Positions 38,626-47,969 of a stretch of DNA of 64,000 nt are shown here, piece by piece (position 1 is the first letter of the stretch; each line of letters begins with the position of its first letter). Under the pieces are notes generated by a model. It was not told the DNA's origin, made no database searches, and saw only the letters and a list, made by a program, of their open reading frames with translations. The position numbers and the translations under genes were made by a program. Location: assembly GCA_022782405.1 (NCBI GenBank), contig JALFNK010000011.1, positions 46,282 to 110,281 of the forward strand, written 5' to 3'. The stretch comes from Alistipes sp. (GTDB lineage: Bacteria; Bacteroidota; Bacteroidia; Bacteroidales; Rikenellaceae).

Positions 38626-39511
38626 TGCTTTCCTCATTTTCTACGTTAGACACTTCGGCAGGAGCGGTAGCGGCCGTTGCGGCGGCACGCTTCGCCTCCA
38701 GCAGCGGCAGGTAGTGCTCGATGCTGCTGTGAAGCATGGCCGTAACACCGTCGGAAGTCTTCGTTCCGCCCGAGATGGCATCCACCTCGTGCTCGGGATC
38801 CTGCGCACCGCCCTTGCGGAGCTTCACCGAAACGAACTCCTCGCCGTTGAAAATCTGCTTGCCGATGAATTTCGACTGATACTTCGCCGTGGCGATCTCG
38901 GCACCCAGACCGGGCGTTTCGCCCTTGTGTGCCATGATGATGCCGGCGATGGTGTTCATGTCCTTTTCAAGAGCCACATAGCCCCAGATGGGGCCCCAAA
39001 GGCCCATGCCCGTTACGGGAATGACCACACGGCCGTCCTTGGCCTCAAAGACCGGGAACTTGCCGGCGGCATAGGCGCCCGGCAGGTCGTTGAGCAGCGC
39101 GAAGACATTCTCTCCCTCGATGGCATTGCCCTCGCTGTCGAGTACACTGGCCTCGATCACATCGTCATACTTGACCTGAGCGACCAGCTCCTCGGCCGGA
39201 ACCTGCTGTTTGACGGCATCACCGGCATAGAGCGACATGAGGATCGACTGCTTCTTCTCGTTGAGCTCGTTCTCGGCCTGACGCTTCTGGAGACCCAGGG
39301 CAGCCAGGGCCAGCAGGGTGGCCACGATGACGACCATCACCGTCGAGTAGATCACGATATAGAGGTTGCTGTTCGTATCGAGACCCTTCTTTTCGGGCTT
39401 CAGCTCCGTGAATTCCGAGGCGGGAGCTCCGCAGAGGGGGCAGGTCGCGGGTGCGGCCGATCCTTCGTGGATGTAACCGCAGACATTGCATTTAAACTTT
39501 TTCTGTGCCAT
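38618..39511 (-). CDS. nqrC: Na+-translocating NADH:quinone reductase subunit C with N-terminal rubredoxin-like domain
   Basis: A 297-residue protein. Residues 1-38 form a rubredoxin-type domain ([13 protein letters not shown], then [11 protein letters not shown]) with Cys8, Cys11, Cys24 and Cys27, like the C-terminal domain of rubrerythrin. The usual NqrC follows: a membrane helix (about 50-75, after DTNSNLY) and a periplasmic FMN-binding domain. The flavinylation motif is [10 protein letters not shown] with the FMN-bearing Thr at about residue 250. There is no Met near residue 45, so a normal-length NqrC cannot start inside this frame. A short low-complexity Ala/Glu tail ends the protein. 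The extra domain would sit on the cytoplasmic side. The start has a GGTGGTGAG stretch just upstream. Confidence 0.96.
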   Translation of the reverse strand: MAQKKFKCNVCGYIHEGSAAPATCPLCGAPASEFTELKPEKKGLDTNSNLYIVIYSTVMVVIVATLLALAALGLQKRQAENELNEKKQSILMSLYAGDAVKQQVPAEELVAQVKYDDVIEASVLDSEGNAIEGENVFALLNDLPGAYAAGKFPVFEAKDGRVVIPVTGMGLWGPIWGYVALEKDMNTIAGIIMAHKGETPGLGAEIATAKYQSKFIGKQIFNGEEFVSVKLRKGGAQDPEHEVDAISGGTKTSDGVTAMLHSSIEHYLPLLEAKRAAATAATAPAEVSNVENEESNE

Positions 39512-39522
39512 ATCTCACCACC

Positions 39523-40650
39523 CTATTTTGCAGTTTTAACACGATTCTTGCGGCGCGAGATGCTGGACTCGACCACGAAGTAGTCCACCAGCGGCGCCAG
39601 CGCATTCATGAAGAGGATCGAAAGCATCATGCCCTCGGGGTATGCGGGGTTCACCACGCGGATCAGCACGGCCAGCGCACCGGTCATCAGACCCACGATG
39701 TACTTGCCCTTGTTGGTCTGTGCCGAGGTAACGGGGTCCGTTGCCATGAAGACCGCACCGAAGGCGAAGCCGCCCACGATCAGGTGCCACCAGGCGGGAT
39801 ACTCCGTCAGGCCGAGCGCCTGGAAAAGATAACCCATGGCCAGACCGCCGACGAATACCGAGATCATCGTCCGCCACGAGGCGATGCCCGTTCCGAGCAG
39901 GATCACGGCGCCGATAAGAATCGCCAAAGTCGAAGTCTCACCGAACGATCCCGGGATGAAGCCCAGGAAGGCATCCAGCGGCGAATAGGTCATCGTGCCG
40001 GTAGAAGCCAGCTGCTCGAGAGCCGTAGCGCCCGTGATGCCATCGACCTGTGCGCCCATCATCGTCCAGTTGGAGTACCAGACCGTTTCACCCGACATCG
40101 AGGGGGTGTAGGCGAAGAAAGCGAAGGCACGCGCCAGCAGCGCGGGATTGAAGACGTTCATACCCGTACCGCCGAAGACCTCCTTGCCGAAAACTACGGC
40201 GAAGGCCGTCGAAAGGGCCACCATCCACAGCGGCGTCGATACCGGGAAGATCATCGGGATCAGAAGTCCCGTAACGAGGAAGCCCTCGTTCACCTCATGT
40301 CCGCGCGCCTGGGCGAAGGCGAACTCGATGCCCAGACCCACGATATACGAAACGCAGACCATCGGCAGCACGCGCACCAGTCCGTAGAAGAAGGCCGTGA
40401 AGCCCGTAAGCCCCACCTGCACGCCGGTGTTGAAACAGCCGAACAGGAAGGCCGGCATCAGCGCGAGTACCACGACGATCATCGTACGCTTCATGTCGTT
40501 GCAGTCGCGGATGTGGGCGCCCTTCACGGTCGTCGTGTTGGGGACGAAGAGGAAGGTTTCGAACGCATCGAACGTCGATTCCAGAAAGCCCAGCTTTCCA
40601 CCCTTGGAGAAGGTGGGCTTGATTTTATCCATGAATTTACGCAATCCCAT
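39523..40650 (-). CDS. nqrB: Na+-translocating NADH:quinone reductase subunit B
   Basis: A 375-residue, about ten-helix subunit that holds riboflavin and a covalently bound FMN and provides the Na+ path. The FMN attachment motif is VDGITGATALEQL with Thr at about residue 209. Further family segments are the N-terminal MGLRKFMDKIKPTFSKGGKL, LTGFTAFFYGLVRVLPMVCVSY, and FGKEVFGGTGMNVFNPALLARAF. Spacing to nqrA is 2 bases. Length is slightly short of the Vibrio protein but complete. Confidence 0.97.
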   Translation of the reverse strand: MGLRKFMDKIKPTFSKGGKLGFLESTFDAFETFLFVPNTTTVKGAHIRDCNDMKRTMIVVVLALMPAFLFGCFNTGVQVGLTGFTAFFYGLVRVLPMVCVSYIVGLGIEFAFAQARGHEVNEGFLVTGLLIPMIFPVSTPLWMVALSTAFAVVFGKEVFGGTGMNVFNPALLARAFAFFAYTPSMSGETVWYSNWTMMGAQVDGITGATALEQLASTGTMTYSPLDAFLGFIPGSFGETSTLAILIGAVILLGTGIASWRTMISVFVGGLAMGYLFQALGLTEYPAWWHLIVGGFAFGAVFMATDPVTSAQTNKGKYIVGLMTGALAVLIRVVNPAYPEGMMLSILFMNALAPLVDYFVVESSISRRKNRVKTAK

Positions 40651-40652
40651 CT

Positions 40653-42008
40653 TTATGCCTCCTTAATCATTAAGTTAATACCGTCGCGGATGATCTGCTG
40701 GATCTCGATCTTCGAAGGATCGACGAACTCGCACAGGGCGAAATCCTCCTCGGTAACCTCGTAGATACCCAGATTCTCCATCTTCTCGATATCACCCGCC
40801 AGACAGGCCTTCAGCAGATACATCGGATAGATGTCCATCGGGAGATAACGCTCGTAGAGGCCCGTTACGACGAACGGACGCTCGCCGCCGTTGAGGTTCG
40901 TGTCGAGCTTGTACTCCTTCTTCGGGCAGAGCCACGAAAAGTAGGCACGCGACACGGAGAACTTGTTCAGACGCGGCATGGCCCATCCCAGCAACTCGTA
41001 CTTGTCGCCCTCGGGGATCGCCGTAAGCTGGTTGGCATAAAAACCCAGGAAGCCGTCGAGCGCGGTCTTCGTACCTGTCAGCACATTGCCCGAAATGAAG
41101 CGGACACGGTCGCCCTCCTTCTGGGCCTTGACATTGCCCTTGACAAAAGAATCGACGCGGGCGCCGGCGATGACACGCACATAGCCCGGCTTCTCGATCT
41201 CGGAGCCGTCGACGGCAATGATGCGGTGCATGTCCACACGGCCCTCGTTCACCAGACGGCCGATGATGGCCAGATCCTGGATGTTCACCGTCCAGACGAT
41301 GTCGCCCTTGTTGATCGGGTCGATGTGGTGGATCTGCACGCCCACGTTGCCCACGGGGTGCTTGCCCGCGAAGGTGTGGAGCTCGGCGCCCTGCAGCGAC
41401 GGCATCTGACCTTCGCATTTCGCACGCATCGAGAGATGTACCTTGCCCGACGTCAAGCGACGCAGCAGGTCGATTCCGGCCTGAAGGTTGCGCTGCTCCT
41501 GCTTCAGGACGAAGTTGTAGTCCGGAGCGAGCGGCGCCGAATCGAAGGCCGAGACGAAGATCGCCTTCGGCGTGGCGGTCGGATCGGCAATGATCCCGTA
41601 AGGGCGCTGCACGATCATCGGCCAAAGGCCCGAACGCAGCAGCAGTTCGACAAGTTCCTCGCGCGTGGCCTTCTTCAGGTCGGGTTTTCCGAACTCCTCG
41701 TAGCTCTGTTCGGCATCGGGAGTGACCGTAACCGTAAGCACCTTGCGCTTCTCGCCACGATTGACGGCCGCCACCGTACCGCTGACAGGCGACGTGAAGA
41801 GGACGCGCTCGTTGTACTTGTTGAAGAACAACGGCGTACCGGCCTTCACCTTATCGCCCACCTTAACCAGCAGCTTGGGTGTAACGCCCTCGAAATCGAG
41901 CGGCGAGAGGGCATACTCCGAAGCCATGGGCGCCTCCGCCAACGTCTCCTGGGGTTTGCCCGCCAGATTGATGTCTAAACCCTTGCGTAAAGTAATGATT
42001 TTCGACAT
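40653..42008 (-). CDS. nqrA: Na+-translocating NADH:quinone reductase subunit A
   Basis: A 451-residue cytoplasmic subunit without membrane helices, at the head of the operon. The N-terminus MSKIITLRKGLDINLAGKP and the segments GVTPKLLVKVGDKVKAGTPLF (barrel-sandwich fold) and GLWPMIVQRPYGIIADP are typical of NqrA. It caps the complex on the cytoplasmic side and is implicated in ubiquinone or menaquinone binding. The nqr operon runs from here to nqrF with gaps of 2-24 bases or overlaps. Confidence 0.97.
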   Translation of the reverse strand: MSKIITLRKGLDINLAGKPQETLAEAPMASEYALSPLDFEGVTPKLLVKVGDKVKAGTPLFFNKYNERVLFTSPVSGTVAAVNRGEKRKVLTVTVTPDAEQSYEEFGKPDLKKATREELVELLLRSGLWPMIVQRPYGIIADPTATPKAIFVSAFDSAPLAPDYNFVLKQEQRNLQAGIDLLRRLTSGKVHLSMRAKCEGQMPSLQGAELHTFAGKHPVGNVGVQIHHIDPINKGDIVWTVNIQDLAIIGRLVNEGRVDMHRIIAVDGSEIEKPGYVRVIAGARVDSFVKGNVKAQKEGDRVRFISGNVLTGTKTALDGFLGFYANQLTAIPEGDKYELLGWAMPRLNKFSVSRAYFSWLCPKKEYKLDTNLNGGERPFVVTGLYERYLPMDIYPMYLLKACLAGDIEKMENLGIYEVTEEDFALCEFVDPSKIEIQQIIRDGINLMIKEA

Positions 42009-42311
42009 GGTTAAAGATTTTGATTGTTATGTTTGGTTTTCTTGGGTCTTTTCCGGTTTCGCGGGAGTTCCGCAATCGGTGTTAGTCCGCTAACATAAAT
42101 CGCGTGCGAAAATACGAATTATTTTCGTAAAAACCTTCCATTCCGGAGATTATTTCCCGGCGATGGCCCAAAAAAAAGAGCCGCAACGGCTTCATCCGGG
42201 ATCGCCGCGGCCGAAAACGGAAGGTCGGCAACGCTTCCGCTGCAGCGGGCAATCGTCGAAGCGCCCGAAAGCCGAAGCCGTTTCGCGAAAATTTTATACT
42301 TTTGTCCTGCC
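42009..42311. other. divergent intergenic region between nqrA and the tatD unit
   Basis: About 300 bases holding both promoters. For nqrA a near-match -7 box TATTTTCG is at 42107-42114 (minus), giving a leader of about 90 bases. For the plus unit see 42297-42304. No other ORF, hairpin or RNA gene is supported. Confidence 0.5.
42297..42304 (+). promoter_or_regulatory. -7 box of the tatD-tcdA unit
   Basis: TACTTTTG matches TAnnTTTG exactly and ends only 7 bases before the ATG, so the transcript may be leaderless or nearly so. No clear -33 box is seen. Confidence 0.5.
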
Positions 42312-42917
42312 ATGCTTCCCTATGTCGATATCCACACGCACCGCCCTACGGGGCAAGCCGTCGAGTTGCGTACGGCAGGCATTCATCCGTGGGATGCCGC
42401 AGAAGGCGACACTGATGTCCTCGAAGCGGAGCTCGGACGGGCACAGGCCATCGGCGAAACGGGACTCGACCGACTGCGGGGGCCCGAAATGGAGTGTCAG
42501 CTGCACATGCTCCGGGACCAGCTGGAACTGGCCCGCAGGTATCGGCTGCCCGTCGTGCTGCACTGCGTAAGGGCCTTCGAGCCGCTGATGCGCGAACTGG
42601 CCGCCGTACCGTTGCGCGCGGTGATCTTCCACGGATTCATCGGGTCGAGGCAGCAGGCGGCAGAAGCGCTCAAAAGAGGGTATTACCTCTCGTACGGCGT
42701 CCGCTCGTTCGCCTCACCACGAAGCATCGAGGCGCTGTGCGCCACCCCTGCCGAACGGCTTTTTCTCGAGACCGACGACCAGGAGACACCCATCGGCGAG
42801 GTCTATGCACGCGCCGCGGAGTTGCGCGGCGAAAGCGTGGAGGCGCTGCAACGCTGCACGCTGGCCAATTATGAACGGATTTTCGGAGAACCGCTCTCCG
42901 ACGAAAGCGTATTGTAG
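42312..42917 (+). CDS. TatD-family metal-dependent hydrolase
   Basis: A 201-residue TIM-barrel hydrolase, shorter than the usual 255-265 residues, as in many Bacteroidota members. Metal ligands can be followed in order: HTH in VDIHTHRP, Glu in AIGETGLDR, His in PVVLHCVRA, His in AVIFHGFIGS and Asp in LFLETDDQE. TatD proteins are 3'-5' exonucleases or deoxyribonucleases in repair and RNA/DNA turnover; the activity of this short type is not settled. It is followed by tcdA after 6 bases. Confidence 0.88.
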   Translation: MLPYVDIHTHRPTGQAVELRTAGIHPWDAAEGDTDVLEAELGRAQAIGETGLDRLRGPEMECQLHMLRDQLELARRYRLPVVLHCVRAFEPLMRELAAVPLRAVIFHGFIGSRQQAAEALKRGYYLSYGVRSFASPRSIEALCATPAERLFLETDDQETPIGEVYARAAELRGESVEALQRCTLANYERIFGEPLSDESVL

Positions 42918-42923
42918 AAAAGA

Positions 42924-43646
42924 ATGGAAAACTGGCTGGAACGAACCCTCCTGCTGCTCGGCGAGGAGAAACTCGGACGGATACGCCGCGCCCATGTCCT
43001 CGTCGTGGGGCTGGGCGGCGTAGGAGCCTATGCGGCAGAGATGATCGCCAGGGCGGGCGTGGGCCGCATGACCCTGGCCGACGCTGATGTGGTGAACGAG
43101 ACAAACATCAACCGGCAGCTCGTAGCGCTGCATTCGACCGTAGGACGGCAGAAGGCCGAGGTGCTGGCCGAGCGGCTGCGGGACATCAACCCGGCGATCG
43201 AACTTACGGTCATAAACCGCTACATCAAGGACGAGGAGACCTACACACTGCTCGATGCGGCGCCGTACGACTATGTCGTAGACGCCATCGACACGCTCTC
43301 GCCCAAGCTGGCACTCATCGCGGCAGCGCTCGAACGCCGGCTGCCGCTGGTCAGCTCGATGGGCGCCGGAGCCAAGATGGACCCGACGAAGCTCGAGATC
43401 GCCGACATCTCCCGTACGCACCACTGCCCGCTGGCCCACATGCTCCGCAAACGGTTGCACAAACTGGGCATCCGCAGCGGATTCCGGGCCGTCTTCTCCC
43501 CCGAGCCGATCCGCGAAGGGGCGATGATCCTCTGCGAGGAGCAGAACAAGAAATCGAACGTCGGCACGATCTCCTACATTCCGCCGCTGTTCGGCATCGG
43601 ATGCGCCTCGGTGGTCATCCGCGGACTGATCGGAGAACTCGACTGA
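42924..43646 (+). CDS. tcdA: tRNA threonylcarbamoyladenosine dehydratase
   Basis: A 240-residue E1-like (ThiF/HesA/MoeB) protein that cyclises t6A37 of tRNA to ct6A using ATP. The nucleotide fold is HVLVVGLGGVGAYAAEMIARAG, followed by the conserved DADVVNETNINRQ and the VVDAIDTLSPKLALIA segment. TcdA-specific text is GAGAKMDPTKLEIADISRT and DPLA-like HHCPLAHMLRKRL. It lacks the catalytic C-terminal E1 region, as expected. It lies 6 bases after the TatD gene and 27 before the dehydrogenase. Confidence 0.95.
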   Translation: MENWLERTLLLLGEEKLGRIRRAHVLVVGLGGVGAYAAEMIARAGVGRMTLADADVVNETNINRQLVALHSTVGRQKAEVLAERLRDINPAIELTVINRYIKDEETYTLLDAAPYDYVVDAIDTLSPKLALIAAALERRLPLVSSMGAGAKMDPTKLEIADISRTHHCPLAHMLRKRLHKLGIRSGFRAVFSPEPIREGAMILCEEQNKKSNVGTISYIPPLFGIGCASVVIRGLIGELD

Positions 43647-43673
43647 AAACGCAACAACAAACACTGTAGATAC

Positions 43674-44612
43674 ATGATACCGAACATCGTTTTTCTCGAC
43701 GCATACAGCCTCGGCAAAGCCGACCTCTCGGCCATCCGCACGCTGGGTAACTACACGGAGTACGAATACACGCGCCGCGACCAGGTCGTCGAGCGCTGCC
43801 GCGAGGCGGAGATAGCCATCACGAACAAGGTGGTCTTCGACCGTGCAACCCTCGAGCAGCTGCCCCGGCTGCGGCTGATCTGCGTGGCCGCAACGGGCAT
43901 GAACCACATCGACCTCGAGGCGGCAGCCGAGCGGGGCATCGCCGTGAAAAATGCCGTGGGCTACTCGACTCACTCCGTAACGGAGACCACGATCGGCGCG
44001 GCGATCGCCCTCATGCGGCAGGTGATCTACTACGACCGTTATGTAAAGCAGGAATATGGCGGCTCGGAGCGCCAGTACCATTTCGGACGCACGACCCACC
44101 AGCTCTTCGGCTCCCGCTGGGGCATCATCGGGCTGGGCAATATCGGACACAGCGTTGCGAAGGTTGCCGAAGCACTCGGCTGCGAAGTGGCCTACACCTC
44201 CACGTCGGGCGTCGCACGCGAGGAACCCTACCCTTGCCGGCCGCTCGACGAACTGCTCGCATGGGCCGACGTGGTGTCGATCCACGCCCCGCTGAACGAC
44301 CGCACGCGCGGACTGATCGGAGCCCGCGAGCTGGCCCGGATGAAACCGTCGGCACTGCTGATCAACGTCGCGCGCGGCGGCATCGTGGACGAAGCGGCAC
44401 TGGCTGCGGCGCTGGACGAAGGACGGCTGGCCGGCGCGGCACTCGATGTCTTCGCGCACGAACCGCTCGAGGCCGACAGTCCGCTGCTGCGCGTGCGCGA
44501 CACCGACCGGCTGCTGCTCTCGCCCCACAACGCGTGGTCGCCCGTCGAGGCCGTAGCCGTGCTGGTCGAGTGCATTGCCCGCAACATCCGCGAATTCTAC
44601 GCCGAACGATAG
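43674..44612 (+). CDS. D-2-hydroxyacid dehydrogenase (NAD-dependent)
   Basis: A 312-residue dehydrogenase. The NAD-binding fold has WGIIGLGNIGHSVAKVAEALG; the catalytic Arg is in NVARGGIVDEAAL, the Glu in HEPLEADSPLL and the His in LLLSPHNAWSP. ATGMNHIDLEAAAERGI is typical of the hydroxypyruvate reductase/glycerate dehydrogenase group. Substrates such as hydroxypyruvate or glyoxylate are likely but not proved. It ends 2 bases before the ProX-type gene, so they are coupled. Confidence 0.92.
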   Translation: MIPNIVFLDAYSLGKADLSAIRTLGNYTEYEYTRRDQVVERCREAEIAITNKVVFDRATLEQLPRLRLICVAATGMNHIDLEAAAERGIAVKNAVGYSTHSVTETTIGAAIALMRQVIYYDRYVKQEYGGSERQYHFGRTTHQLFGSRWGIIGLGNIGHSVAKVAEALGCEVAYTSTSGVAREEPYPCRPLDELLAWADVVSIHAPLNDRTRGLIGARELARMKPSALLINVARGGIVDEAALAAALDEGRLAGAALDVFAHEPLEADSPLLRVRDTDRLLLSPHNAWSPVEAVAVLVECIARNIREFYAER

Positions 44613-44614
44613 CC

Positions 44615-45139
44615 ATGAAGATTCCCGAAACCCAACTCCCCTCGCCGGACATCCGTCGGCAGCGGGTCTTCGACTGGCTCGACGCCCACAATATCCGTTA
44701 CACCTGGTATGAGCATCCCGAAGCGCCGACCATCGAGATTGCCCGCCAATACTGGCATGACGACGGCTCGAAACACTGCAAGAATCTCTTTTTCCGCAAC
44801 CACAAGGGCGACCGCCACTACCTCGTAGCCTTTGACTGCGAGCAGTCGCTGGCCATCCACGACCTCGAACACCGGCTGCATCAGGGCAAGCTGTCGTTCG
44901 CATCGGAGCCGCGCATGGCCTACTGGCTCGGGCTGCAGCCCGGATCGGTATCGCCCTTCGGGTTGATCAACGACCCGGCGAACCATGTGCACCTGTTTTT
45001 GGATGCGCAGCTGCAACGCTGCCCCGCCCTGTCGTTCCATCCGAACGACAACCGCGCCACGGTGGTCATCACGCGCGAAGAGTTCATGCGCTACCTTGCG
45101 GCCGTCGGGAACAGCTACGAGTTTCTGGAGCTCTATTAG
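44615..45139 (+). CDS. prolyl-tRNA editing protein, ProX/PrdX type
   Basis: A 174-residue YbaK-fold protein acting in trans on Ala-tRNA(Pro) in characterised relatives. The start is ATG 44615 (MKIPETQLPSPDIRRQRVFD), 2 bases after the previous stop. Signatures are IRYTWYEHPEAPTIEIARQY, KHCKNLFFRNHKGDRHYLV with the conserved Lys, PGSVSPFGLINDP and SFHPNDNRATVVI. It is a second tRNA(Pro) editing enzyme in this window besides ybaK (9012-9503). Confidence 0.92.
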   Translation: MKIPETQLPSPDIRRQRVFDWLDAHNIRYTWYEHPEAPTIEIARQYWHDDGSKHCKNLFFRNHKGDRHYLVAFDCEQSLAIHDLEHRLHQGKLSFASEPRMAYWLGLQPGSVSPFGLINDPANHVHLFLDAQLQRCPALSFHPNDNRATVVITREEFMRYLAAVGNSYEFLELY

Positions 45140-45170
45140 ACAAGTGCCGCTCCGGATAGCCGAAGCATCA

Positions 45171-45210
45171 AAAAAGGAGGATTCCGCACCTGGCAGAATC
45201 CTCCTTTATC
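45171..45210. terminator. bidirectional terminator after the ProX-type gene
   Basis: AAAGGAGGATTC pairs with GAATCCTCCTTT across an 11-base loop; A-run before and T-run after, so it can serve both convergent genes. Confidence 0.88.
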
Positions 45211-45223
45211 ATGCAAGGGCGGC

Positions 45224-46297
45224 TTATTTACCGAGCAGTTCGGCCAACCGCACCTTCAAGCCCTCCCCTCTCAGATTGCGGGCTACGATCGTTCCGTCGG
45301 GGCCAAAAAGAACAACATACGGAATGCCGTTGATACCATAAAGATCGGTCGGGATCATGCCGGCATCCAGAATCTGCGGCCAAGGCAGATTCAGCTCCCC
45401 GATCGCCGCCAATGATGCGGAGCGCGGATCCCACACGGCTACACCCAGCACTTCGAGTTCGCTGCGGTCGTAACGCTCCCACACTTCGCGGAGCGTCGGC
45501 ATTTCGGCACGGCACGGGCCGCACCACGAAGCCCAGAAATCCACCAGCACATACTTGCCCCGACCTACATAGTCCGAGAGCGACACGGCGGTCGAATCGG
45601 CAGCTCCCGTCGGGATCGTAAAGTCGGAGAACGGCATTCCTTCGGCGGTTTTGCGCTGCGCCTCGAAAGTAGCGGCCAGCCGTTTCACAGGCCCGAAGTT
45701 GCGGACATACTCCGAAGCCGGAGCATAAAGCCGATCGAACTCTTCGGGCGTTTGCGCGATAAAGGCCCAGTTCCACACGGCAGTGGCGCCGAGGGCGTCG
45801 TCGCGCAAGGCATAGGGCCGGAGGACCTCTTCGCAGCGGGCGATCCAGGCATCCAATTCCTCGTCGAGGCGTGCCTGACGCCCCTTCGGGTCGAGGGTCG
45901 AATCGGCGGCAATGGCCGCATTGCGGGAACTCAACTCGTTCCCCAGCGAATCAAAAACAGCCTGATAGGCCATATTGGCGTCGTTGAGCGGCGTACCCCC
46001 GGCCAGATGTCTGTCCAGGTACACCACGATGCGGCCCGGTTCGAGGATCAGGTTGGCATACTCTCTCCCGAGGTCAATACGCCGGATCGAGTCCCGGGAG
46101 ATGTTTCCCGTGAAGAGGAAGCGTCCGTCGGCAACGACCGCGCTATCGACAATCGATTCACTCTGATAATCGGACAAATAGACGGTTTCACCATTCAACG
46201 AGGGATCCACCTCGCCTTCAATCGTGTAACTCCGGTCGCGGGCACAGGAGGCAAAAGCCAGCGCCAGCAACGAACCATAAAGCCATGTTGTTCTCAT
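45224..46297 (-). CDS. TlpA/AhpC-TSA-like thiol-disulfide oxidoreductase lipoprotein with DUF4369
   Basis: A 357-residue lipoprotein (MRTTWLYGSLLALAFASCAR, lipobox Cys about residue 18). An N-terminal DUF4369 domain (YTIEGEVDPSLNGETVYLSD, about 22-130) precedes a helical linker. A C-terminal thioredoxin-like domain (about 230-357) has the active site FWASWCGPCRAEMP. Such Bacteroidota proteins act in the periplasm in disulfide reduction or cytochrome and redox maintenance. Start 46297 was chosen because it gives a normal lipoprotein signal; the frame extends 16 codons further up. It is a single gene. Confidence 0.9.
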   Translation of the reverse strand: MRTTWLYGSLLALAFASCARDRSYTIEGEVDPSLNGETVYLSDYQSESIVDSAVVADGRFLFTGNISRDSIRRIDLGREYANLILEPGRIVVYLDRHLAGGTPLNDANMAYQAVFDSLGNELSSRNAAIAADSTLDPKGRQARLDEELDAWIARCEEVLRPYALRDDALGATAVWNWAFIAQTPEEFDRLYAPASEYVRNFGPVKRLAATFEAQRKTAEGMPFSDFTIPTGAADSTAVSLSDYVGRGKYVLVDFWASWCGPCRAEMPTLREVWERYDRSELEVLGVAVWDPRSASLAAIGELNLPWPQILDAGMIPTDLYGINGIPYVVLFGPDGTIVARNLRGEGLKVRLAELLGK

Positions 46298-46351
46298 AAC
46301 GCAAGGATTAATAATTGATATACTGCTAATTATCAGCTGAATCAAACACTT

Positions 46352-46385
46352 CGGGGGGGGGCTTTCACAAAGCCCTCCCCCCGAG
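46352..46385 (-). terminator. terminator of gpmI with long G/C stem
   Basis: On the minus strand CGGGGGGAGGGCTTT pairs with AAAGCCCCCCCCCG across GTG; tail AAGTGTTTG. The plus strand shows a run of nine or more G at 46353-46361, which is a likely slippage or sequencing hot spot. Confidence 0.75.
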
Positions 46386-46420
46386 GTTACAGCATCGTTC
46401 GACGCAGGTCGTCCGATCGG

Positions 46421-47950
46421 TTATTTCATCTCGACGAGCGCCTTTCCGGTCATCTCCTCGGGCTGCGGAAGGCCCATGAGCTTCAGCACCGTGGGAGCCA
46501 CATCGGCCAGGATGCCGTTGTGCACGGCCTTCACGCGGTCGGAAACAACCACGATAGGCACCGGATTGAGCGAGTGCGCCGTGTTGGGCGTACCGTCAGC
46601 ATTGACGGCGTTGTCGGCATTGCCGTGGTCGGCGATCATCACTACCTCGTAGCCGTTGGCCTTGGCCGCCTCGACCACCTTCTCCACGCACTTGTCCACG
46701 GCCTTCACGGCGGCAACGATGGCATCGTAAACACCCGTATGGCCTACCATGTCGCCGTTGGCGAAGTTCAGGCAGATGAAGTCGAACTTCCGCTCACCGA
46801 GGGCGGCTACCAGCTTGTCGGCAACTTCCGGAGCCGACATCTCGGGCTGCAGGTCGTAGGTAGCTACCTTCGGCGAGGCAACCAGGATACGCTCCTCGCC
46901 CTCGAACTTCTCCTCGCGGCCGCCGTTGAGGAAGAAGGTTACATGGGCATACTTCTCGGTCTCGGCGATGCGCAGCTGCCGAAGTCCCTGCTTCGAAACC
47001 CACTCGCCGATCGTATCGGGCACGTCGGCCTTGTCGAAGAGGATGTGCAGCCCCGTGAACTTGGCGTCGTAAGGGGTCATGCAGCAGTAGTAGAGCGGCA
47101 TGGTGTGCATGCCGGCATCGGGCATGTCCTCCTGCGTGAGGACGATCGTCAGCTCCTTGGCGCGGTCGTTGCGGTAGTTGAAGAAGATCACCAGGTCGTT
47201 CGGGCGGATCAGACCGACAGGCAGGCCCGCAGCATCGACATGGACGATCGGCTTGATGAACTCGTCCGTAACGTCGGCGTCGTAGGACTTCTGCACGGCG
47301 GCAACCATATCCGTATCGTGCTCGCCGACACCCTCGACCAGCGCATCGTAGGCCACCTTCACGCGCTCCCAGCGCTTGTCGCGGTCCATGGCGTAGTAGC
47401 GGCCGATGATCGTGGCGATCTGACCGCCCGTTGTGGCGAGGTGCTCTTCGAGCCGGGCGATGAAGCCCTTGCCGCTGTGCGGGTCGGTATCACGTCCGTC
47501 CATGAAGCAGTGTACATAGGTGCGCTCCGAAACGCCGTACTCCCGGGCAATGTCGCACAGCTTGAAGAGGTGTTCGAACGAGGAGTGCACGCCGCCGTCC
47601 GAGGTCAGACCCATGAAGTGCACGCCGACGCCCTGTGCCTTGGCATATTCGAAGGCCTTGACGATTTCGGGGTTCTTCAGAATCGAGTTGTCGCGGCAGG
47701 CCCGGTTGATCTTCACGAGGTCCTGGTAGACCACGCGGCCGGCGCCGATATTGAGGTGTCCGACCTCCGAGTTGCCCATCTGCCCGTCGGGAAGACCGAC
47801 ATTCTCACCGTCGGTGCGCAGCTCGGCATGCGGATACTTTTCGGTCATGGCCGAAATATAGGCGGGATGAACCGTCGAGATGACGTCCGCCCTGTCATGA
47901 TGGCCGTTTCCCCAGCCATCGAGAATCATCAGTAATACCTTGTTGCTCAT
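46421..47950 (-). CDS. gpmI: 2,3-bisphosphoglycerate-independent phosphoglycerate mutase
   Basis: A 509-residue Mn2+-dependent glycolytic enzyme interconverting 3- and 2-phosphoglycerate. Alkaline-phosphatase-fold ligands are visible: MILDGWGNG at the N-terminus, the phospho-Ser segment [21 protein letters not shown] (Ser about residue 62), [21 protein letters not shown] and [13 protein letters not shown] 47950 is used; a GTG two codons up is possible. It lies 19 bases downstream of alaS on the same strand. Confidence 0.97.
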   Translation of the reverse strand: MSNKVLLMILDGWGNGHHDRADVISTVHPAYISAMTEKYPHAELRTDGENVGLPDGQMGNSEVGHLNIGAGRVVYQDLVKINRACRDNSILKNPEIVKAFEYAKAQGVGVHFMGLTSDGGVHSSFEHLFKLCDIAREYGVSERTYVHCFMDGRDTDPHSGKGFIARLEEHLATTGGQIATIIGRYYAMDRDKRWERVKVAYDALVEGVGEHDTDMVAAVQKSYDADVTDEFIKPIVHVDAAGLPVGLIRPNDLVIFFNYRNDRAKELTIVLTQEDMPDAGMHTMPLYYCCMTPYDAKFTGLHILFDKADVPDTIGEWVSKQGLRQLRIAETEKYAHVTFFLNGGREEKFEGEERILVASPKVATYDLQPEMSAPEVADKLVAALGERKFDFICLNFANGDMVGHTGVYDAIVAAVKAVDKCVEKVVEAAKANGYEVVMIADHGNADNAVNADGTPNTAHSLNPVPIVVVSDRVKAVHNGILADVAPTVLKLMGLPQPEEMTGKALVEMK

Positions 47951-47969
47951 ATTCACTTTGTTTTAATCG

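Noticed and set aside
46353..46361. G-run as a possible phase-variation switch.
   Set aside because: It lies in a terminator between genes and not in a reading frame or promoter.
46520..47935. A 471-codon plus-strand frame opposite gpmI.
   Set aside because: GpmI is fully conserved on the minus strand; the plus frame is His/Val/Gly-rich shadow.
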